NCBI GenBank assembly: GCA_937873695.1
Contig: CALMYL010000008.1
Coordinates: 109,369-173,368 of the forward strand
DNA: 64,000 nucleotides
DNA from: an uncultured Ignavibacteria bacterium
Lineage (GTDB): Bacteria; Bacteroidota; Ignavibacteria; Tepidaquicellales; OLB5
Direction: 5' to 3'
Position 1 is the first letter of the stretch. Every line of letters begins with the position of its first letter. Positions 34,837 through 43,249 of the stretch are shown here, piece after piece. Below the pieces are notes generated by a model that saw nothing but the letters and a program-made list of their open reading frames with translations, did not search any database and was not told the origin of the DNA. The position numbers were made by a program, and so were the translations under genes.

Positions 34837-37428
34837 TTAGCTCTTTTCTGGCATTTCCTGGGCTTTTTTGCGGCGGAAATACATGCCTCCGACTGCTATT
34901 CCGAATATAGCGACCAGTAAAATGTTGGTTCCCATCGCAATATTCTTGCCGGTGTAATATGTCTCGGGCTCGAACTTAAACTCAATTTTATGTTTACCCT
35001 TTGGTACTACCACACCGCGGAAAAGATAATTGGTCTTCAGAATTTCTGCAGGCTGACCGTCAATATAGACTTTCCAGTCAGGATAATAAACTTCACTCAA
35101 ATACAACAGGTTATTCCCCGATGCCTCGGCATCAATTGTAATGCTGTGAATATCGTATGCCGTAATTAGCGCAGTTGCTGTGGAATCAGCCGCATCAATT
35201 TTTACACCCGGGTCTTTTTCTAGAAATGCGGTTTCCTGCGGATTCACCGTGCCGGTTTTGATCGTGTTCAGTATTTCCAGTCCGGTGGCGGTTTTAGTGT
35301 TCTTCACAAAAAAAGCTTTCGGATAAAAATTGTTATTCAGCAAAACATATTTGCTGCCTTTAAATACTGTTGTGAACATAGAATCATTGTATGGCTGATC
35401 GGTAATAATATATTTTGTGCTCATTAAGCGCCACGCTGCCGGATTTGTCAATCCCACAACATCATCCATATCCTGATATATACGAAGCTTTGCGCCCTGG
35501 TAGCCGTAATTATTCTGCAGACGCCAGTAGGCAAGTGTGTTTTCTCTCACAGGCTGTCCCTTCTGCAAATTCAGTACACGGAAATCATAAGTATTCTTTT
35601 CATTTTTTAGGATCCAGTCAACATAATCGGGAGTCTTAAAGTATGATTCAATATCAGTATTGTTATCCCAGTGAAGCGTTTTAAAATCAATGTGCCAAAG
35701 ATCTATTATTGTAACAAGAATTATTGCCAATAAAAATAACTGGTATTTAATGCTACCTTTAATGTAAAAGTAACATAGGGCAAATGCAGCCAGCAATAGA
35801 AGACTGACAAAGATCATTTCAGATTTTACATTGTCATATGCAATCTGAGAAATCTGTGATACATACTGCTGTATCTGCTGCTGGTTTGCGCCCTGCTGTG
35901 TTAATTTCTGTACCAACGGACTTGAAGCAACTTGTGAAGAATAATAATCCTGGAAGCCGATTACAGATAATACAAACGGCAACGCGAGTATAGGGAAAAT
36001 GAATTTTGCTGAACTTAAGAATCCCGCCGACTTAGCTTTATCTTTTGTAATTTCAATTACTGATCTTAACCCGAATGCAGCAAGAATTACAAATGCGACA
36101 TTGATGAGAATATGTATCATTACCGGCGCGCGGAAGCTTGAAAAGTAGGGGAGATTGTAAAACAAAATGTCATACAAGAGTGGCCACGTTCTGCCAAATG
36201 ATAACAGCAGCGCGATAAACGAAATCACAACCATTGCCTGAACAAGCGCATTCTTTTTGAAATTGTAGTAAATACCAATAAATGCCAGCAGTATTGTTAT
36301 TAAACCAAAGTACATTGGTGAAGTAGTGAACGGCATTTGTCCCCAATAAGTATTTGAGCGCTGACCCTTAACTTCAACATCACCAAAACCGACCCAATAC
36401 GGAACGAAGAACGTCATTACTTCAACGGGTGAAAATGACCAGTTGGTTGAGTACTCATAATCTGCTGCGCCGGATGTTTTCTGCTCACCGGGTGCCTGCG
36501 TAATAGGCGGTACGCCGCGGATTGAGTATTTATTATACTCACGGCTGGATAAATATGAATCAGCGTACATCATCGCGCTTAAGCCAACACCCAAACCAAA
36601 CACTACAAGCAGAATCAGCGCGGGTTTGAAATCAATTTTCTTTACCAGATTATAAACCAGCCTGTAAACCATGTAAATGCCAATTCCTGAAAAGAAATAG
36701 AACAGCATTTGTACATGGTTTGAGCTCATTTGTACATGTATAAAGAATACAAGTATACCAAAGTATAATAGTATCTTAAAAATATTCTCTTTAATTTTTC
36801 CGGCAGCAATGAAATCATACAGTTTTTCAAGCATCAGGAACACTGCCGGGAACATCATAACGGCAATCATCTTACTGTTGTGACCCACAATAATCATCTG
36901 GATAATTGGTGTTATGAACACCGCCGCAATTGCGGCATAAAGCGCAATAAGCTTATCTTTGAATTTATACTCAATGAGAAAATAAAACGAGAATGCAAAT
37001 ATTATATAAAAGAGGACGATTGCCCAAACATCATTACCTGAAAACAACATGTAAATAATATCTCTTGCATAGACCCACACTGCGTGTGAAAGGTCGTATG
37101 TTCTTTCCAAATGGGGAACAAGTGCCGCGAAGCTGGGCATACCGTTAAAAATATACGGTACCCACAGCGGGAATTCACCTTTGGCTTTTGCGTCATCAAG
37201 GAATGTTTTAAAACTTCCCGATGCGACATTATCTGCAGATGAAAATACCTTTCCGCCAAACAAACCGGAATTGAAAAATATCATTATGAGTACCAGTATT
37301 ACCGCAAGAAAAACCGGTGTTTGCCATTTTGCGGGAATAAAATCAATTGTATAACTTCTTGAAACATCTTTTTTTAACAGTGATGTTTTTGCCTGAGTCT
37401 TACCTGTTGATGATTGTGGTTTTGCCAT
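34837..37428 (-). CDS. YfhO-family multi-spanning membrane protein
   Basis: An 863-residue protein with about 12-14 membrane segments in residues 30-600 and a soluble C-terminal part (about 620-830), then a last membrane helix ('ILLVAIFGIAVGGMYFR'). This is the layout of the YfhO family, GT-C-like membrane proteins linked to glycosylation of cell-wall or lipid-linked polymers. The segment 'NGMPSFAALVPHLERT' in the first large loop and 'YYPDWKVYIDGQPAEIL' near the end are typical. It is transcribed after the glycosyltransferase gene 24 bases upstream. The exact sugar transferred is unknown, and the family is poorly characterised. Confidence 0.85.
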   Translation of the reverse strand: MAKPQSSTGKTQAKTSLLKKDVSRSYTIDFIPAKWQTPVFLAVILVLIMIFFNSGLFGGKVFSSADNVASGSFKTFLDDAKAKGEFPLWVPYIFNGMPSFAALVPHLERTYDLSHAVWVYARDIIYMLFSGNDVWAIVLFYIIFAFSFYFLIEYKFKDKLIALYAAIAAVFITPIIQMIIVGHNSKMIAVMMFPAVFLMLEKLYDFIAAGKIKENIFKILLYFGILVFFIHVQMSSNHVQMLFYFFSGIGIYMVYRLVYNLVKKIDFKPALILLVVFGLGVGLSAMMYADSYLSSREYNKYSIRGVPPITQAPGEQKTSGAADYEYSTNWSFSPVEVMTFFVPYWVGFGDVEVKGQRSNTYWGQMPFTTSPMYFGLITILLAFIGIYYNFKKNALVQAMVVISFIALLLSFGRTWPLLYDILFYNLPYFSSFRAPVMIHILINVAFVILAAFGLRSVIEITKDKAKSAGFLSSAKFIFPILALPFVLSVIGFQDYYSSQVASSPLVQKLTQQGANQQQIQQYVSQISQIAYDNVKSEMIFVSLLLLAAFALCYFYIKGSIKYQLFLLAIILVTIIDLWHIDFKTLHWDNNTDIESYFKTPDYVDWILKNEKNTYDFRVLNLQKGQPVRENTLAYWRLQNNYGYQGAKLRIYQDMDDVVGLTNPAAWRLMSTKYIITDQPYNDSMFTTVFKGSKYVLLNNNFYPKAFFVKNTKTATGLEILNTIKTGTVNPQETAFLEKDPGVKIDAADSTATALITAYDIHSITIDAEASGNNLLYLSEVYYPDWKVYIDGQPAEILKTNYLFRGVVVPKGKHKIEFKFEPETYYTGKNIAMGTNILLVAIFGIAVGGMYFRRKKAQEMPEKS

Positions 37429-37452
37429 TATATATTAGAAAATTCTTATTTC

Positions 37453-38814
37453 TTAATTCGTAATTTTTAATTGTTTATCAAATACAACTGCCAGCTTTTT
37501 GGTCAGCAGTTTTCTTTCATAAGCTTCAATCGCTTTTTTATCTGAAGTTGGTAAAATTGCAGTATTATTTTCAAAAAAACCATTATATAATTTAAGGTAG
37601 TTTTCTTTCAGAACTTCAGGTTTATGGTGCGGATTGATTATTCCCGCTTTAGTCTCAATCAGCAGGTCACGGGCTTCTCCCTCGCCTGTAATAGCAAATA
37701 CAGGCTTGCCTGTCAGTGCGCTTGCGCCAAGATACTCGAATACTTTGCCGCTTAATATCATTTTGGAGTATTTATCTTCATCTATCAGCAGCAGCATTGC
37801 ATCGGCTTTCATCAGGTAATCAATACTTACAGAGTGCGGCACGTATGATACAATTTCTATGGTATCTTTTAACGGGGAGTTGTTTATGTAATCTGCAATA
37901 TCACTCCCAAGCCTGCCAACAAAAATGAATTTAATTTTGTTCTTATCGACTCTGCCTTCTTTGACCAGTTCTGAAATTGTATCAAGTAAATAGTACGGAT
38001 TCCTTTTGCCGTACATTGAGCCCGTATATACAATCGAAAACTTCTCATTTTTGGCATCACTTAGCTTTGTATGCTTGTAATCATCGGAATCAAATCCGTT
38101 GCGCAGTAAAACAAAATCAGTTTTAGCTGATATTGCCGGGTACTTTCTTTCGAAGTCATCTTTCATACCGGAGGCAACAATGGTCACGGTATCAGCTTTA
38201 TCAAGCGTTGTTCGTTCGTACTTCCTGTCTATCTTTTTCGGAAGGAACCAGCGGTTCGGTGTTGTTAAATAATCAGTCCACGCATCCCTGAAATCAGATA
38301 TCCATGGAATGGGTTTGCCGTACTTTTTTTCCGCGTACCTTTTCAGCTCCATAGCAATTAATGCACAGGTATATGGCGGTGAGGATGAAAAAATTATATC
38401 AGGTCTTTGGCTATCAATTATTTTTTTGCCTTCTTTTACAGCGTGTTTTTTCCAGCCAATTCTGGCATCGGGGATGAAAAAAGTCGCGCGTATGAATTCA
38501 GCGATTTTATCGCTAAAACGGGTTTTGCTGCCGCCATCTATATTATTTACGTCAACCGCAGTGGATTTGGATTTACCTGTAAGCTTGCGGTAAAGATTAT
38601 ATGGTTCAAATATATCGGTTCGGTGTACATCAATATCAGCGGGTACTTCCTTTAACAGTGATTCATCCCGCGCAGGAAAATCGCCGTCTTTCACTGTGAG
38701 TACGATCGGCTTCCAGCCGAATTCAGGCAGATACTTAACGAATTTAAGCACACGCTGCACCCCGGGTCCACCCGATGGCGGAAAGTAATATGATATGATT
38801 AAGACCTTCTTCAA
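37453..38814 (-). CDS. Glycosyltransferase (GT-B fold, family 4-like)
   Basis: A 453-residue GT-B enzyme that opens with 'KKVLIISYYFPPSGGPGVQR', the glycine-rich N-terminal site of family 4 proteins. Later motifs are 'PWISDFRDAW', 'FSIVYTGSMYGKRNPYYLL', 'IKFIFVGRLG' and 'KVFEYLGASALTGKPVFAI'. The start is a TTG at 38814. A paralogue with the same opening and also a TTG start lies at 45150. It is coupled to the YfhO gene and probably adds a sugar to a surface polymer. An unusually low-complexity stretch is not present; length is normal for the family. Confidence 0.85.
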   Translation of the reverse strand: MKKVLIISYYFPPSGGPGVQRVLKFVKYLPEFGWKPIVLTVKDGDFPARDESLLKEVPADIDVHRTDIFEPYNLYRKLTGKSKSTAVDVNNIDGGSKTRFSDKIAEFIRATFFIPDARIGWKKHAVKEGKKIIDSQRPDIIFSSSPPYTCALIAMELKRYAEKKYGKPIPWISDFRDAWTDYLTTPNRWFLPKKIDRKYERTTLDKADTVTIVASGMKDDFERKYPAISAKTDFVLLRNGFDSDDYKHTKLSDAKNEKFSIVYTGSMYGKRNPYYLLDTISELVKEGRVDKNKIKFIFVGRLGSDIADYINNSPLKDTIEIVSYVPHSVSIDYLMKADAMLLLIDEDKYSKMILSGKVFEYLGASALTGKPVFAITGEGEARDLLIETKAGIINPHHKPEVLKENYLKLYNGFFENNTAILPTSDKKAIEAYERKLLTKKLAVVFDKQLKITN

Positions 38815-38867
38815 ATAATATGTTCAATGAAATTAAAAACAATCAAAGGTTATACACAAAAGATAAA

Positions 38868-38915
38868 AACAAAAGATCACCACAAAGACTCTAAGGCACA
38901 AAGTGACACAAAGTC
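38868..38915 (+). repeat. Left CACAAAG-type repeat flanking the GxxExxY gene
   Basis: Contains ACAAAAGATCACCACAAAG and several CACAAAG units. The same units occur in inverted orientation at 39341-39400. The stop codon of the enclosed gene lies at the inner edge of this repeat. Confidence 0.6.
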
Positions 38916-39333
38916 ATAATACAAATCTCTTTATACCATCTTTAATCGTTTCACAATGAAAATTGATCAAATAACCTAAACGTTTTTTTGTGAGTTTTAA
39001 ATGGCTAATAACCTGTGCCTTCCAGATAGGATTGACCTGGTCAATAGCTTTGAGCTCACAAATAACCAAATCTTCAACAAATACATCTAATCTTAAACCT
39101 TCTTCAAATTCTAATTCATCATATGTTACAGGTACATCAATCTGGCGTTTAAATTCTAAACCCGCTTTACGAAGTTCATGACAAAAGCAGATTTCATATA
39201 CTTTTTCAAGAAGTCCGGGACCTAATTCTTTGTGTACTTTATAGGCACAATTAACAATAATCTTTCCTATTTCTTCTTCTCTTGAAGATAGTGGAGCAAA
39301 TATCTTCTTGCTGTTAGAATCTTTATCAATCAT
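38914..39333 (-). CDS. GxxExxY-family protein
   Basis: A 139-residue protein of the GxxExxY family; the name-giving motif is 'GPGLLEKVYE' near residue 37-46. Further conserved parts are 'CHELRKAGLEFKRQ', 'LRLDVFVEDLVICELKA' and 'QVISHLKLTKKRLGYLINF'. The D-x(n)-E-x-K pattern ('RLDVFVEDLVICELKA') resembles the core of PD-(D/E)XK nucleases, so a nuclease-like fold is plausible, but no activity is established to my knowledge. The gene is bracketed by inverted CACAAAG-rich repeats, sits between two polysaccharide-related genes, and looks like an inserted cassette. Confidence 0.85.
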   Translation of the reverse strand: MIDKDSNSKKIFAPLSSREEEIGKIIVNCAYKVHKELGPGLLEKVYEICFCHELRKAGLEFKRQIDVPVTYDELEFEEGLRLDVFVEDLVICELKAIDQVNPIWKAQVISHLKLTKKRLGYLINFHCETIKDGIKRFVL

Positions 39334-39340
39334 TTATTTT

Positions 39341-39400
39341 TCTTTGTGATTCTTTGTGATTCTTTGTGCCTTTGTGTTTTGGTGGTAGTCTTTTGTTTTG
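39341..39400 (-). repeat. Right CACAAAG-type repeat flanking the GxxExxY gene
   Basis: On the minus strand this reads AAAACAAAAGACTACCACC, then CACAAAGG and three more CACAAAG units. It matches the left repeat in inverted orientation, with gaps. Confidence 0.6.
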
Positions 39401-39413
39401 AAATCTTTTTAAA

Positions 39414-40253
39414 TTAAACTTTTTTGCCAACAACAAGTACCCCTGTGCCTTCGGGTTTGTTTTTATCGTTCACATCAAGCCACATGAATAACAGAGTCCA
39501 CCATAATGTTAATGAATAATAGAAGGGGAGTATTATAAAAAAGAGCTGAGATTTATTCAGCACCAGCATCGGATATTTTATTCCAAGCTTCCAATAAAGA
39601 TTACCCCACTTGCCGTATGTATAATCAAAGCTTTCAATTTTAAATCCCGCACGTTCAAGCTTTGTGCAAATATCTTCCTTTGAGTAACCCAGCCTCACAT
39701 GCTCGCCGATAAAGCTGTCATCATCTTCATGCTCCGCATCGCTGCCGCCAATGTTGCTGGGAGTGTTTATCATAACCCTGCCGCCAGGCCTTAATGCGGC
39801 GTAGAATCTTTTGAACACACCGATATCATCTTCGATATGCTCCATTACATCGACAGAAAGTACAAAATCAAACCTGTTCTTAAAATCAATTTGTGTCAGG
39901 TCAGCGTATTCAAATTCAGTATTTTTAATTCCGCATTTATCAAAGAAATATTTGCAGTCTTCAAGGTAATCAACCTTTACATCAACGGCAAGCATTTTCA
40001 TGTTTGGGAATTTCTTAGCCATAAAATATGAATATTGCCCGAATCCGCAGCCTGCATCAAGTATATCATCAGGTGGATTTTTGTCGTATAGCTCTTTAAT
40101 TTTCCGCTTTACATACCATTCCCTAAGGAACATTAATCCAAGAATTTTATAGAAAATTTTCCTTAAAAAGGGCGATCTTTTTACAATTCCGCCTATTTTA
40201 TCTTTAATCGGGTCGTAGTGCAAATTATTAATTTTAATTGAATAATTGCGCAA
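39414..40253 (-). CDS. Class I SAM-dependent methyltransferase with C-terminal membrane segment
   Basis: A 279-residue methyltransferase. Motif I is 'ILDAGCGFGQYSYFMA', the adenosine-binding region 'MLAVDVKVDYLED', motif IV 'FDFVLSVDVMEHIEDDIGVF', and 'LRPGGRVMINTPS' follows. Near the end 'LFFIILPFYYSLTLWWTLLFMWL' is a membrane or membrane-associated segment, suggesting a lipid-linked or membrane-bound acceptor. The annotated start is a TTG at 40253; the N terminus up to residue about 20 could be shorter. It lies upstream of the GxxExxY cassette, which may separate it from the rest of the polysaccharide genes. Confidence 0.85.
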   Translation of the reverse strand: MRNYSIKINNLHYDPIKDKIGGIVKRSPFLRKIFYKILGLMFLREWYVKRKIKELYDKNPPDDILDAGCGFGQYSYFMAKKFPNMKMLAVDVKVDYLEDCKYFFDKCGIKNTEFEYADLTQIDFKNRFDFVLSVDVMEHIEDDIGVFKRFYAALRPGGRVMINTPSNIGGSDAEHEDDDSFIGEHVRLGYSKEDICTKLERAGFKIESFDYTYGKWGNLYWKLGIKYPMLVLNKSQLFFIILPFYYSLTLWWTLLFMWLDVNDKNKPEGTGVLVVGKKV

Positions 40254-40328
40254 AATATCTAATATAGTGTATAGTTACAATGGAAATTTGACGATACGTT
40301 TACCAGACCCTCCTCAGACATACCATAG

Positions 40329-40365
40329 CCCCCAGCCCCTCTCCGAAGGAGAGGGGAGTTAAAAC
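40329..40365 (+). repeat. CCCCTCTCC-GAA-GGAGAGGGG element, copy 1
   Basis: A 9-bp palindrome CCCCTCTCC/GGAGAGGGG around GAA, preceded by CCCCCAG and followed by AGTTAAAAC. A second copy with the same flanks lies at 41051-41086; the lipoprotein gene lies between the two direct copies. Confidence 0.6.
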
Positions 40366-40379
40366 ACAGTGAAATATTA

Positions 40380-40455
40380 GCTCCGTTAGGAGCGGCATGT
40401 TTGTAGAAATTTAAACCCAAGTTTCAGAACTCCGTCAGGAGCGAAATGTAAATTA
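40380..40455 (+). repeat. Two REP-like CTCC-n-GGAG units in tandem
   Basis: The first unit is GCTCC-GTTA-GGAGC with the tail GGCATGTTTGTAGAAATTT; the second is CTCC-GTCA-GGAG with GCGAAATGTAAATTAATT. Both share layout with the unit at 15776-15797. Confidence 0.55.
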
Positions 40456-40504
40456 ATTCCCCGTGATGACACATTTAATCAAAGTCATTTGTGTATTTTA
40501 TTCC

Positions 40505-40583
40505 GCCCTAACAGGGCTTGTTTAAATTTTAAATTCAAACCGATGTGCTTTGCCCATCGCTGTTATATCCCGCCCTTACAGGG
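40505..40583 (+). repeat. Two GCCCT-n-AGGGC units
   Basis: GCCCT-AAC-AGGGC at 40505-40517 and CCCT-TAC-AGGG at 40573-40583, separated by a stretch containing TTTGCCCATCGCTGTTATAT. The palindrome core repeats with a varied centre. Confidence 0.5.
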
Positions 40584-40607
40584 TTAACTAATCACTAACT
40601 ATGTGCT

Positions 40608-40629
40608 GCGCAAACATTCCTGTTTGCGC
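40608..40629. repeat. Perfect 9-bp hairpin GCGCAAACA/TGTTTGCGC
   Basis: A perfect inverted repeat with a TTCC loop, 63 bases before the lipoprotein start. No T-tract follows, so it belongs with the palindromic elements and is probably not a terminator. Confidence 0.5.
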
Positions 40630-40691
40630 TTTATCATATAATATAGATTATTAATTCAATTTGATTTATTTTAGCGGAAATAATATCGACT

Positions 40692-41042
40692 ATGAACATA
40701 AAATATATTTCAAGCATAATTATTCTTCTGTTTGCTGTAACAGCATGCAGCATTGTTGAAAAGGAAGTTAACAAGTTAACGGGTCATGATGAAGAGAAAA
40801 TTAAGCGGCTCAAAAAAGAAGGCGTAAAATGCGAAGCTGAAATACTGAAAGTCGAAGATATGAATATTACAGTCAACAAAAACCCCATGGTTAAGTTATA
40901 TCTCGAAGTGATGCCGCCGGGAGAACCCTCATTTGACGCACAGGTTGAAATGGTGGTTTCGCGAGTTAATGTTCCAAGGAAAGGAGATAACGTAACTGTG
41001 TATTTTAATCCAAAGGATAAGAGTGATATTATAGTGGAGTGA
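40692..41042 (+). CDS. Small lipoprotein of unknown function
   Basis: A 116-residue protein with a lipoprotein signal ('ILLFAVTAC', lipidated Cys19). The mature part is beta-rich: 'KCEAEILKVEDMNITVNKNPMV', 'KLYLEVMPPGEPSFDAQVEM' and 'VNVPRKGDNVTVYFNPKDKS'. The 'A-E-I-L-K-V ... G-x-x-V-x-V-Y-x-x-P-x-D' layout is shared with short envelope proteins of the DUF3592 kind, so a small beta-barrel is likely. It is framed by two direct copies of a CCCCTCTCC palindrome at 40329 and 41051, and its promoter region is full of repeats. No partner is evident. Confidence 0.6.
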   Translation: MNIKYISSIIILLFAVTACSIVEKEVNKLTGHDEEKIKRLKKEGVKCEAEILKVEDMNITVNKNPMVKLYLEVMPPGEPSFDAQVEMVVSRVNVPRKGDNVTVYFNPKDKSDIIVE

Positions 41043-41050
41043 TGACCTCA

Positions 41051-41086
41051 CCCCCAACCCCTCTCCGAAGGAGAGGGGAGTAAAAC
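41051..41086 (+). repeat. CCCCTCTCC-GAA-GGAGAGGGG element, copy 2
   Basis: Same 9-bp palindrome, centre and flanks (CCCCCAA before, AGTAAAAC after) as copy 1 at 40329, nine bases after the lipoprotein stop. It may serve as a 3' hairpin for that gene. Confidence 0.6.
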
Positions 41087-41190
41087 CATGTAATTTCTAT
41101 TTAAACAGGAATAATTTGTTATTTGATATTTACTAATGCTATTCGATATTTGGTATTTGATTCACCATTTTTTCAAAATTTTCAAACCGC

Positions 41191-41198
41191 TATCTTTG
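41191..41198 (+). promoter_or_regulatory. -7 box for glycyl-tRNA synthetase
   Basis: TATCTTTG matches TAnnTTTG exactly, 32 bases before the ATG at 41231. It lies inside the longer open frame from 41123, so it supports the shorter start. Confidence 0.4.
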
Positions 41199-41230
41199 CT
41201 TTTCACATAAAAATCAAATATTTATACATA

Positions 41231-42706
41231 ATGAAAAACGATTCAAAGAATAAACAGGGCAGCAATGCCTCAATGGATAAGATAGTCTCCCTTGCCAAAA
41301 GGCGCGGATTTGTGTTCCAGTCATCTGAAATTTACGGTGGTTTGAACGGCTGCTGGGATTTTGGTCCATTAGGCGTGGAACTGCTGAACAACATCAAGCA
41401 GGCATGGTGGCAGGCTATGACATACCGCGATGATGTTGAAGGGCTTGATGCATCAATACTCATGCACCCAAAAGTTTGGGAAGCATCAGGGCATGTTGAG
41501 AACTTTACAGACCCCATGGTCGATTGTAAGCAGTGCAAAGCGCGCTACAGGGTTGACCTGTTATTTGAATCACTGCCAAAGAAGAGCAAAAAACACATTG
41601 AAGATAAAATAAAAGCGACCCTAAACTCCGAAATTGCTGAAGTAAATGAAATTACCATAAATAATTATTTCAGTGATAATATTGATCATTTTATTGCGGA
41701 TATAACCTGCCCCAATTGCGGAAATACAGGCACATTTACAAATGCCCGCAAGTTTAACCTGATGTTCAAAACTTATATGGGCGCAATTGAAAGCGAAGAT
41801 TCAATTGCGTACCTTAGACCCGAAACAGCGCAGGGAATTTTTGTGAATTACGGTAATGTAAAGGAATCAACCCGGCAGAAACTGCCTTTTGGTATAGCGC
41901 AGATCGGTAAAGCATTTCGAAATGAGATTAATACGAAGAACTTCCTTTTTAGAGTGCGTGAATTTGAGCAAATGGAAATGCAGTATTTTGTAAAGCCCGG
42001 GAGTGATGATGAGCTGTATAATGAATGGAAAGAACGCCGCATACAGTGGTGGGTTGATCTCGGCATAAAACGCGAGAATCTGAACTTTGCTCCCCACCCG
42101 GCGGATAAGCTTGCGCATTACGCAAAAGCCGCGGTTGATATTGAGTTCAAATTTCCCTTTGGATTTGGTGAAATTGAAGGCATACATAACCGCAGTGATT
42201 TTGATTTAAGCCAGCACACAAAATTTTCGGGCAAAAAGCTGGATTATTATGATGAGCAGAACAAGGAGCGTTTTATACCGTATGTAATTGAAACATCAGC
42301 CGGCGCAACGCGCGGATTTATGGCATTTTTATGCAATGCGTTTGATGAAGATGAAGCCCCTACTTCAGATGGAAAATCAGAAGTACGAACAGTACTTCAC
42401 TTTCACCCGAAGCTTGCGCCGATAAAGTGCGCGGTTTTCCCGCTGGTTAACAAAGACGGGCTGCAGGAAATTTCACAAAATATTACTCAGGATCTGCAGA
42501 AGACGTTTAAGGTGTTTTATGATGATTCCGGCGCGGTTGGCAGGCGTTACCGCAGACAGGATGAATGCGGCACTCCATATTGTGTAACCGTTGATTACGA
42601 TACATTAAAAGATGATACCGTTACAATACGCGAGCGTGACAGCATGCAGCAGGAAAGAATACATAGGGATAAAGTAAAGATGTATGTGATGGAAAAGATG
42701 ATGTAG
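41231..42706 (+). CDS. glyQS: Glycine--tRNA ligase (dimeric, class II)
   Basis: A 491-residue cytosolic enzyme that charges tRNA-Gly. The frame opens at 41123, but the ATG at 41231 gives the usual N terminus ('[20 protein letters not shown]' with '[14 protein letters not shown]') and follows a promoter box. Class II motifs are visible: motif 2 around '[20 protein letters not shown]', motif 3 near '[13 protein letters not shown]', and '[12 protein letters not shown]', typical of the eukaryote-like alpha2 GlyRS. Cysteines at 'CKQC' and 'CPNCG' may bind zinc. The C-terminal anticodon-binding domain holds '[10 protein letters not shown]' and '[26 protein letters not shown]'-like segments. The gene has its own terminator. 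Confidence 0.95.
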   Translation: MKNDSKNKQGSNASMDKIVSLAKRRGFVFQSSEIYGGLNGCWDFGPLGVELLNNIKQAWWQAMTYRDDVEGLDASILMHPKVWEASGHVENFTDPMVDCKQCKARYRVDLLFESLPKKSKKHIEDKIKATLNSEIAEVNEITINNYFSDNIDHFIADITCPNCGNTGTFTNARKFNLMFKTYMGAIESEDSIAYLRPETAQGIFVNYGNVKESTRQKLPFGIAQIGKAFRNEINTKNFLFRVREFEQMEMQYFVKPGSDDELYNEWKERRIQWWVDLGIKRENLNFAPHPADKLAHYAKAAVDIEFKFPFGFGEIEGIHNRSDFDLSQHTKFSGKKLDYYDEQNKERFIPYVIETSAGATRGFMAFLCNAFDEDEAPTSDGKSEVRTVLHFHPKLAPIKCAVFPLVNKDGLQEISQNITQDLQKTFKVFYDDSGAVGRRYRRQDECGTPYCVTVDYDTLKDDTVTIRERDSMQQERIHRDKVKMYVMEKMM

Positions 42707-42773
42707 CAGACAATTAGCATAGTTGGATAGCGGCAGAGTGATTCATACTTAAAATAAGTAAAAAGAAATCAAT

Positions 42774-42805
42774 GAGACGACCAGGTAGGTCGTCTCTTTT
42801 TAATT
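42774..42805 (+). terminator. Terminator of the glycyl-tRNA synthetase gene
   Basis: GAGACGACC pairs with GGTCGTCTC around a short AGGTA loop and is followed by TTTTTAATTTTT. The stem core is shared with the palindrome at 15578-15598, so a repeat element appears to serve as the terminator here. Confidence 0.75.
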
Positions 42806-42876
42806 TTTCACAGTCGTGTTAATCCAGCACATCAGCTGGCGAAATGCCCGATTTTAATTTTGAGTAGTTCTACTTC

Positions 42877-42907
42877 TTGTATTCACTTAAATGCTGTGTT
42901 ATATTTG
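42877..42907 (+). promoter_or_regulatory. Bacteroidota-type promoter (TTG, 20 bp, TATATTTG)
   Basis: TTG at 42877-42879 and TATATTTG at 42900-42907 are separated by 20 bases, matching both elements of the Bacteroidota promoter. The ATG of the small gene lies 22 bases downstream, which supports that gene as real. Confidence 0.5.
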
Positions 42908-42928
42908 AGTAACTAAACAGTTGAGGCT

Positions 42929-43120
42929 ATGAAAATAATAAAAAAATATTACGCTCATTTTTCTGTAGTGGGTTTATTGCTTTTTGCCTATACTTGTGCT
43001 TATTACTCTGCTCCAATGCTCCCCAGCGTTGAAATTGAATTCAAGTCCACTGTAAACAAAGATTACAAAGGCCAGAAGCCGAAGATCCAACGTTTAAACA
43101 AAGATATAAAAAACATCTGA
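42929..43120 (+). CDS. Small exported or membrane protein of unknown function
   Basis: A 63-residue protein I do not recognise. Residues 10-32 are hydrophobic ('HFSVVGLLLFAYTCAYYSAP') and could be a signal peptide, a membrane anchor or a weak lipoprotein signal at the cysteine in 'AYTC'. The remainder is strongly basic ('NKDYKGQKPKIQRLNKDIK'). A good two-part promoter lies 22 bases upstream, which is the main reason to accept it. It converges on the 118-residue secreted protein gene, with a terminator between. Confidence 0.5.
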   Translation: MKIIKKYYAHFSVVGLLLFAYTCAYYSAPMLPSVEIEFKSTVNKDYKGQKPKIQRLNKDIKNI

Positions 43121-43166
43121 CTTATTTCATTTGGCTGAAGCCGTATTAATATTTTCAATTTACACC

Positions 43167-43205
43167 AACAAAAACCCCGCGCATTCATAACAGCAATGGC
43201 GGGGA
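43167..43205 (-). terminator. Terminator of the 118-residue secreted protein gene
   Basis: On the minus strand CCCCGC-CATT pairs with AATG-C-GCGGGG with one bulged base and a 9-base loop, followed by TTTTTGTTGG. It lies 44 bases after the stop codon. Confidence 0.6.
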
Positions 43206-43249
43206 TAATTTTATGCAGGCTTGCAGCCTGTCGAGTGATCAGAAGAATA

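Larger units (their letters stand above)
40254..40691. other. Intergenic region filled with palindromic repeats
   Basis: This 438-base gap between divergent genes has no credible coding frame. It contains at least five short palindromic elements in a row (listed separately) and the likely promoters of both flanking genes. The density of repeats is the highest in the window. Confidence 0.65.

Noticed and set aside
38868..39400. CACAAAG repeats as a CRISPR array
   Set aside because: Units are short, imperfect, in inverted blocks around a gene and without regular spacers; no cas gene is present.
41123..41230. Upstream extension of glycyl-tRNA synthetase
   Set aside because: The added 36 residues are unlike the family N terminus and contain a promoter box.
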